A stretch of 64,000 nucleotides of DNA, taken from positions 55,445,885 to 55,509,884 of the forward strand of contig CAIIXF020000001.1 in assembly GCA_903813345.2 (NCBI GenBank), read 5' to 3'. A model generated the notes under the pieces. That model saw nothing but the letters and a program-made list of their open reading frames with translations, was not told the DNA's origin and did not search any database. This stretch comes from Owenia fusiformis. Taxonomy: Eukaryota > Annelida > Polychaeta > Sabellida > Oweniidae. Both the position numbers and the translations under genes were made by a program. Positions 58,691-64,000 of the stretch are shown here, piece after piece. Numbering within the stretch: the stretch's first letter is position 1; the number at the start of each line of letters is the position of its first letter.

Positions 58691-61600
58691 CTGAAAATAA
58701 AAATTTTACAAAATTGCAAAATAAGGCTTACAAGATGCAAGATTAATGCAACAAAGTAGAGACACATTCTGACATACCAGTGACAGTGTATTTGGTACAT
58801 GCCCCTACAACTTTGACAGTATCCCTGTATAATAACTTTTAATGGGCATCTGCTAATGTTCAGTACTGAATTAAAACCTTGTAACAATTGTAATCAATAC
58901 AAGCAGTTATGGGATAAAGCCTATTTGAACCTTTAACTTAAATGACACAAAGATATAATATACAAGCAGAATGTCCATGAGGTTTGTGATGAAAGAGAAA
59001 TGGACAATATTTATGTTTATCATACTGGTATACATTAGTTTCTGGACATATCAGGTTAATATATTCCTATCAAAGCCAATGAAGAATAGTTTTGAAGAGA
59101 ATATGGCCCTTGTGCATGATACAAATGAAAAGAAAGAACAAAAGTATGGTAACATGGCTCATGTGACAGGTGACAAGTATGTACAATTGGAACATGAAAC
59201 ACATCACACAAATGTCACATTGGTTTTAAATCAAAATGTTAAGTTGGAAAATGAAGAAACCATATCAGCATCAATTGAAAATAACAATTACATAGATGAA
59301 CCAACAGATAATGAAGAAAATGGTGATAACCTACTCATGGGAAGTGACCAACAGAGCATATGTGAACCAGAAATAATACAACATGGCTCAAATTATAAAA
59401 TGGCCAAACAAACATGGAAATATAAAATTGTACAATGGATGCCATATCAGCGCAAAGTTGTTGGTCGTGAACTAAAGAATACAAGCATGGGTGAATTCTG
59501 GCAGGTGGATAACTGCTTGGTCATTGATCATTTTGATGTAGAAAATGCTGATGCTGTAGTTGTTCCTATTATGAGTCTGAATCCATATGAAGAATATGCC
59601 CCACCAAGACAATTTCCACCTAGCGAAACAAGAAAAGCATCCCAAATATGGATCCTCCTTCATAATGATCATCCTTATTTTCTTTCATCAAGACAATGGG
59701 GAACAGAGTGTTTGGATAATTATTTCAACTGGACAATGACTTATAGGTCAACGTCAGACATTCATATACCTTATGGGAATTCATTTCCAAAAGACAGTCC
59801 CACAGACAATGGTATAGACTATACAATTGGGAAAACAAAAATGGTGTCAGCAATGGTAAGTGGCTACCAATCACAGAACTTCCGAATGGAGTACATAAAA
59901 GAATTGGAAAACTACATTCAAGTGGATATGTTTGGTAGATATGGAATCCCATGTTATGGTCATTATTTTCAGACTTGCCCACTTTTAAAACTCTACAAGT
60001 TCTATCTAGCATTTGAGAACTCAAATTGTGAAGAATATGTAACAGAAAAGCTCTGGTTAAATGGTTACCATAACAATGTCCTCCCTGTTGTAATGGGGGC
60101 CACAAAAGAATTTTACACATCTATCGCACCACCTTATTCATATATCCACATTGAGGATTTTAAAACCCCTCAGCACCTTGCTCATTATTTGCGATACCTG
60201 AACTCAAATGACACAGCCTATAACGAATACTTCAAATGGAGAGACACCCATGATTACTGCTACAGTTTATTACATTTAGGTATGCAACCATGGAAAGTCA
60301 TTTGCGAGAAACTGAACTCATTCAATGGGGAACATAAAGTTTATAAAAATATGAGCACTTATCTGGATCCAGAGTCCCAATGTAGACCTGCTCATTGGGA
60401 GCCAAAGGAGGAAATTTCAAAGCAGTCAATTGACTTCATCAAATAGCCTTAGTTAGTTAGCTCTGTTCTAAAGAATGTATATGTATTCTATACCTGAGGT
60501 TCCAAGTACATAACGAGCGGGAATATATAGTGTATCTTGGGAGCTACTGCCAAGGACCGGGCTTTTCAGGAGCTGGACCGGGATGAAACAGCGTGTATCC
60601 ATCCCGGTTCAGCTCCTGAAAAGTGAACTCAATTTACGTTTTACTTAATTTACGAAATAAGGATTATCAAACTTATACCGTTTCGGTAATTTAAGTGAGG
60701 GATTAAATCGACGATTCCGTTGTCTTCTAAACTATTTGTTCGCAAATGTGTACATTTTCTTAATCATATGATACTGATACACATTTGTGATAAAAATGTT
60801 GTGGGAATTCTGCCTACAATGTGTGAAATAAGGAAAAAAGAAAAATTGTGCCTTCGACGTTCCGACATTTTGTCACCGAAACGGTTCCAGCGTAATCGAG
60901 TGGATCACCAGTGATACTATAACGTATTGTTCAAAAGTATTTAATTGAAGAATTCCTTTACAAAAATAGTTGAAGATGAGAACGACCCACACATTTGAGA
61001 AAACTTTATGTGTAAAACTGTAGTATCAGTATTACCCTCAAATATTGTTGCCCATGTCTGGCATACTATTTCCTTATACACTCCCCTCAATAAGTTTGGC
61101 AACCTTTTTTCCCCCATTGAACTACGTGTTAAAGCCTCTTTACCTTTGAATTTTTATTTACTTAACCTGCGATGAAAATACTTATACTATTGATGGAAAC
61201 GTAATTTGACTTTAATTCCAATAACTCCAAATTTTCTCAATTTTTTTCCTTAATTACAATAGGTCGAAAATTGACGAGGAATTTGAGGAATTTTTGAAAA
61301 TCGACATTCCCATGTTAACCAATGGGAAATGGTAGGTTTGCCGCAAGTCATATGACAGAATATCCATCCATCCGAGTCCTTGCAAAAAATACGAGTTAAT
61401 CAGGCAATTGAATTTGCTAACTTTATTTAACAAAAAATTGATATGTTTTTTCAGGTTCAACAAAGTTATGGGGCTTTAAAGTCAAAATTGTTTTTCAAAA
61501 TACCTCTCCCATTGAAATAACACAGGAGGGCGAAAAATTATTTTCAAACATGACTTTGAAGCGCCGTAACTTTAATATTCATCAAATAAACTAAACACTT

Positions 61601-63999
61601 AGTGTTAAAAAAAGTTAGACAATTCAATTTTCTATATAAAAATATTTTTGCTGAATCTTTTACTGAAAAGATATCCTGATTTCTGATTTGCCCCGAACCC
61701 TCCATTTCCCATTGGATTACATGGGAATGACGTTTTTCAAAAATTCATCAAATTTATCATCGATTTTCGACCTATTGTAATTGAGGAAAAAAATTGAGAA
61801 AATTTGGAGGTATTGGAAATAAAGTCAAGTTACGTTTCCATTAATATTATAAGTTATTTCATCGCCGGTTAAGTAAATAAAAATTCAAACGTAAAGAGGC
61901 TTTAACACGTAGTTCAATGGGGAAAAAAGGTTGCCAAACTTATGGAGGGGAGTGTACCTTTATAATTAATTGGGCAAGCAAAGGCCAGTGAAAAGAAAAT
62001 TTTCCATTGGGGACCACGATTTTACGCATATCACATTTTTGAAAACAGAACTAACTAACCTCATTATTATTGTTAACTCATCAACTAGAATAGTATTCCA
62101 TTGAGCCCGCCCGTCATGTTTTATGTATATATCATACCTTAAATGTTCTTGGCTCATATATGGCAAGCTGGGCCAACATCTGTTTGTTTAGTCCTATGTT
62201 ACTCTGAAACAATAAAATCATACTTTTACATCATCAATATTGTGATTATTGTCTGTTTGTTAATTAATTAAGTTCTGTTAACCAATTGTATATTCTGTAA
62301 AAATCGTAAAAAGGTTTTGATTTAGCAAAACAGGTACATGTATAGTTTAAAAGAATGTACATGTGAAAATGCTCTGAGGGAATTTCATGTACATTGCACC
62401 TATTGACAACTTACTTGTGCAATGCCTTCTAAAAATATATCTTTCTCACAGCCATGTTCATAGCATCCAGCATTGATCCTCTGACCCCATAACTGAAACA
62501 AATGTAAAAAGAAAATAAGGGGAGGAACAAAAATGTAAGCAAAGTCAGGGTTCTACAGTGACTTCCCAAGCGTTATAGCAAAAGGGTACTACATGTACAT
62601 GTACACCCATTTTGAAAATAGACATGCAGCTGCTCCCTAAATTCATTCTTCATCCACTTGAAAATTAGAAAAAAACTGAAAGTTGGCATGTTTTGACTAA
62701 CTTTAGTAAGAATTGCGAAAATCAAAATGTTGCACCATTACAGAATCTTTGGGAGACACTGTAGTGTATGTATACCCATCCTGTATTTCATGATTGAGGA
62801 AGACATTGAAACAACTGGGTGTACTCAACTGGCCTTTTTCTATGACTCCCGCAATACCTCTGTTGTACCCCTTAGTGCTAAAATCAATGTGACAAGAACT
62901 AACCCATTTCAGAAAAATAAGTGTAAAACATTGTTTCAATGAAGAAAGGGCCCCCAAGAAATCATATCATACTTCCTTCCCTGACAAAATCAAGTTAGTT
63001 ATTCCATGATAACTGCTGACATTTGAACACAATTCCTTGTTGTTCAAAGATGAACCTGGATCACACATAAGGAAAAAATATGTTGTCAGATCATAGACTG
63101 ATTTATAAATGGTTCTATTCACCTTTCTCATTTGTATTTTCTTTAATTGCCTAGCTAATGTTGCTTTCTTCAATGCTTTATGTACACGTCTCAAGGCAAG
63201 CACCCAGCAATTCCTACTTCTGCCATAATAGCGCTGCAATTAAACAATTCTTTTTTCTTCATTATTAGTTCAATGACTTTAATTGACCCGTAAAAATTTG
63301 ACAATTTTGATGTTGGCTTGAGCCATTTTGAAAATTCAGAGGTCCAAAGGTCGATATTAAATGGACAACTTCGCACTTCTACTTAAATTGGCGGATTTGC
63401 TGTTTTTAACATTTGGAGGCTACTTAATTTGGCAGACTTCCAATATTACAATGTACTAATGGTACTAATGTACATGGTACTAAAATTACTGATTAATTTG
63501 GCGGACTTTGACAATTTAGCGGGTCCACCAAATTAAAACAGCTGCCAAATGAAGTCGAATTACAGTAATAGACATATACAGCAAATTTTGATAGATGCTG
63601 TATCCCAACATAAATCTGACTTCTGGTGTTGTATCACTTGAAAGGAAAGATAGACAAACGGGATACATAGATAAATAAACACAGCTTCTCTATATCCCTC
63701 CATGAATTTCATTTGGCCAGATACTAAATATATAATGTTTGTAGTCGGAGTCATAAATTGACAAATACATTATGGCCTGCCAGACTATAAATGTATATAA
63801 AAAATTGAGAAATCCAGATGATAAGTGTAATCCTGGTAAAAATATCCAGACTTCACAGAGATGCTGTAAAATAATACTCTGTTAATTGACAAATGAATTA
63901 TGTTCTTCTTACCCATGCCATCCTAAAATACATTTGCCGCCTCCAGAATGGGTCAGGGCCCCTACTTCGTGTAAACCTGCATGCTGTTAGAAACACCAT
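58592..63999 (-). CDS. MRPL20: Mitochondrial large ribosomal subunit protein bL20m, five exons
   Basis: Structural protein of the mitochondrial 39S subunit, a homologue of bacterial L20. Exons on the - strand: 63999-63913, 63233-63123, 62492-62415, 62203-62138, 58690-58592; all introns GT-AG and phase 0; 146 residues, close to the usual about 149. The N-terminus MVFLTA is the one typical of animal MRPL20. Exon 2 has the L20 core (YGRSRNCWVLALRRVHKAL), exon 3 LWGQRINAGCYEHG (bacterial form LWIQRINAACREHG), exon 4 LNKQMLAQLAIYEPRTFK, exon 5 SLVDLAKKQQ and a short tail to TGA (58594-58592). Start ATG is at 63999-63997, two bases from the edge, so the promoter lies outside. The last intron (58691-62137, 3447 bp) houses a fucosyltransferase gene and a transposon-like element. 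Confidence 0.93.
58971..60446 (+). CDS. GT10 alpha-1,3-fucosyltransferase, intronless, nested in MRPL20 last intron
   Basis: 491-residue type II membrane protein, expected in the Golgi, transferring fucose from GDP-fucose to N-acetylglucosamine of glycan chains. A short N-terminal tail and a hydrophobic anchor (residues about 11-32) are followed by a polar stem (about 35-135) rich in Asn/Glu and the catalytic part. Motifs seen: NWTMTYRSTSDI (residues 253-264), like the NWTxTYRxDSD motif, and FYLAFENSNCEEYVTEKLW (residues 344-362) then VLPVVMG, the GT10 donor-binding signature. Closest family: animal alpha-1,3-FucT (FUT4/7/9-like and invertebrate homologues); linkage type is inferred from family. 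The start at 58971 is chosen because the anchor follows it; Met 3 and Met 7 are alternatives. It lies antisense to MRPL20, wholly within intron 4, with no intron of its own. Confidence 0.92.
   Translation: MSMRFVMKEKWTIFMFIILVYISFWTYQVNIFLSKPMKNSFEENMALVHDTNEKKEQKYGNMAHVTGDKYVQLEHETHHTNVTLVLNQNVKLENEETISASIENNNYIDEPTDNEENGDNLLMGSDQQSICEPEIIQHGSNYKMAKQTWKYKIVQWMPYQRKVVGRELKNTSMGEFWQVDNCLVIDHFDVENADAVVVPIMSLNPYEEYAPPRQFPPSETRKASQIWILLHNDHPYFLSSRQWGTECLDNYFNWTMTYRSTSDIHIPYGNSFPKDSPTDNGIDYTIGKTKMVSAMVSGYQSQNFRMEYIKELENYIQVDMFGRYGIPCYGHYFQTCPLLKLYKFYLAFENSNCEEYVTEKLWLNGYHNNVLPVVMGATKEFYTSIAPPYSYIHIEDFKTPQHLAHYLRYLNSNDTAYNEYFKWRDTHDYCYSLLHLGMQPWKVICEKLNSFNGEHKVYKNMSTYLDPESQCRPAHWEPKEEISKQSIDFIK
60447..61076 (+). 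other. 3' flank of the fucosyltransferase gene
   Basis: No coding exon recognised. Contains the hairpin at 60562-60623 and an inverted pair ACCGTTTCGGT (about 60678) / ACCGAAACGGT (about 60877). No AATAAA signal; ATTAAA at 60702-60707 is a weak candidate. Confidence 0.5.
60562..60623 (+). other. Perfect-stem hairpin, 24-bp stem and 14-nt loop
   Basis: Left arm 60562-60585 (CTTTTCAGGAGCTGGACCGG GATG) and right arm 60600-60623 are complementary over all 24 positions, with a single G-U pair if transcribed from the + strand. Lies 116 nt after the fucosyltransferase stop, probably in its 3' UTR. Confidence 0.75.
61077..61956. mobile_element. 880-bp fold-back Tc1/mariner-type non-autonomous element
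   Basis: Ends are TA-CACTCCCCTC... and ...GAGGGGAGTG-TA. The arms match as inverted repeats for at least 270 bp at high identity and remain recognisably homologous almost to the centre (near 61510), so the whole element is one long palindrome. TA at both ends and the CACT start are hallmarks of Tc1/mariner termini. No transposase frame. Inserted in MRPL20 intron 4. Confidence 0.82.
62138..62203 (-). CDS. MRPL20: MRPL20 exon 4
   Basis: 22 codons, acceptor TTGTTTCAG, donor TTTAAG|GTATGA. Encodes SNIGLNKQMLAQLAIYEP and RTFK, matching LNRKxLAxLAIYEPxTFK of the family. Confidence 0.94.
62415..62492 (-). CDS. MRPL20: MRPL20 exon 3
   Basis: 26 codons, acceptor TTTGTTTCAG, donor GCACAA|GTAAGT. Encodes LWGQRINAGCYEHGCEKD; the WxQRIN-A-EHG pattern is diagnostic of L20. 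Confidence 0.94.
62493..63122 (-). other. MRPL20 intron 2
   Basis: 630 bp, GT-AG on the - strand. Contains the microsatellite-like TACATGTACATGTAC at about 62590. No nested gene seen. Confidence 0.7.
63123..63233 (-). CDS. MRPL20: MRPL20 exon 2
   Basis: 37 codons, acceptor TTTAATTGCAG, donor AGAAAG|GTGAAT. Encodes RYYGRSRNCWVLALRRVHK and KATLARQLKKIQMRK, the basic rRNA-binding part of L20. Confidence 0.95.
63234..63912 (-). other. MRPL20 intron 1, with a repeated TTAATTTGGCGGAC motif
   Basis: 679 bp. Direct, imperfect copies of TTAATTTGGCGGACTTT at 63383-63399, 63424-63441 and 63493-63510, with an inverted trace (CCAAATTAA, about 63528). It looks like a worn repeat element (about 63360-63560), with no coding content. 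Confidence 0.55.
63913..63999 (-). CDS. MRPL20: MRPL20 exon 1
   Basis: 29 codons from ATG 63999-63997 (MVFLTACRFTRSRG...) to RMAW; donor TGG|GTAAGA. Aligns without gap to the family: WRRQMYFRMAW-RY fills the place of the helix before the GRxxN core. Confidence 0.88.
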
Positions 64000-64000
64000 T

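Larger units (their letters stand above)
58691..62137 (-). other. MRPL20 intron 4 hosting a nested gene and an 880-bp element
   Basis: GTATGA donor at 62137-62132 and TTTTCAG acceptor ending at 58691. The other three introns of the gene are much smaller (679, 630 and 211 bp). It contains the fucosyltransferase (58971-60446, + strand), a hairpin (60562-60623) and a fold-back element (61077-61956). Confidence 0.87.

Noticed and set aside
60720-60914. Small frame of 64 codons after the fucosyltransferase (and another of 60 codons at 58007-58189)
   Set aside because: No similarity, no splice context, ordinary A+T-rich composition; chance frames.
61077-61956. A transposase gene within the 880-bp element
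   Set aside because: No frame of useful length; the sequence is an inverted duplication rich in stops.
63234-63912. A missing exon between MRPL20 exons 1 and 2
   Set aside because: Direct joining in phase 0 aligns to the animal family without a gap; only the assumed position of the N-terminal helix differed at first sight.

Overview
This window is eukaryotic nuclear DNA from an animal, most likely a marine invertebrate. It is A+T-rich, has short GT-AG introns, and carries non-autonomous DNA transposons. The non-coding DNA is rich in TACATGTA-type motifs, which suggests a mollusc-like lophotrochozoan, but the species cannot be fixed from sequence alone. It holds three protein-coding genes: one giant gene on the + strand, a mitochondrial ribosomal protein gene on the - strand, and a fucosyltransferase gene nested in the last intron of the second.

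Positions 1-56257 are the 3' part of the giant gene, which encodes a secreted or cell-surface type I membrane protein. Its start lies left of the window. The first visible exon runs from the left edge to 44271 (over 44 kb in one exon). Six small introns follow within 2.6 kb, then a 9.1-kb exon and a short last exon. At least about 18,300 codons are present. Exon 1 holds about 18 von Willebrand factor D (VWD)-like modules, and five of them are interrupted by arrays of Thr/Asp/Gly-rich beta repeats (0.8 to 13.6 kb each). The array unit looks like an amplified copy of the VWD domain's own inner beta segment. From about 40.5 kb on, the protein becomes a series of seven composite units (VWD, laminin-G-like, C8-like, EGF), then a transmembrane helix and a cytoplasmic tail of about 370 residues. 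Three furin-type sites lie in linkers before the membrane. Between 1 and 23 kb the frame is broken nine times by single-base shifts, while 23-56 kb is clean. I read the shifts as likely consensus errors, not decay.

On the - strand, 63999-58592 is a complete five-exon gene for mitochondrial ribosomal protein bL20m (MRPL20, 146 aa). Its last intron (3.4 kb) contains, on the opposite strand, an intronless GT10 alpha-1,3-fucosyltransferase gene (58971-60446). The same intron holds a 24-bp perfect-stem hairpin and an 880-bp fold-back Tc1/mariner-type element.

How the genes relate: the giant protein is predicted to be heavily N-glycosylated and to carry Ser-Gly glycosaminoglycan-type sites, and its neighbour is a Golgi fucosyltransferase. 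A functional link is possible but not shown by the sequence. MRPL20 is a housekeeping gene with no evident relation to either.
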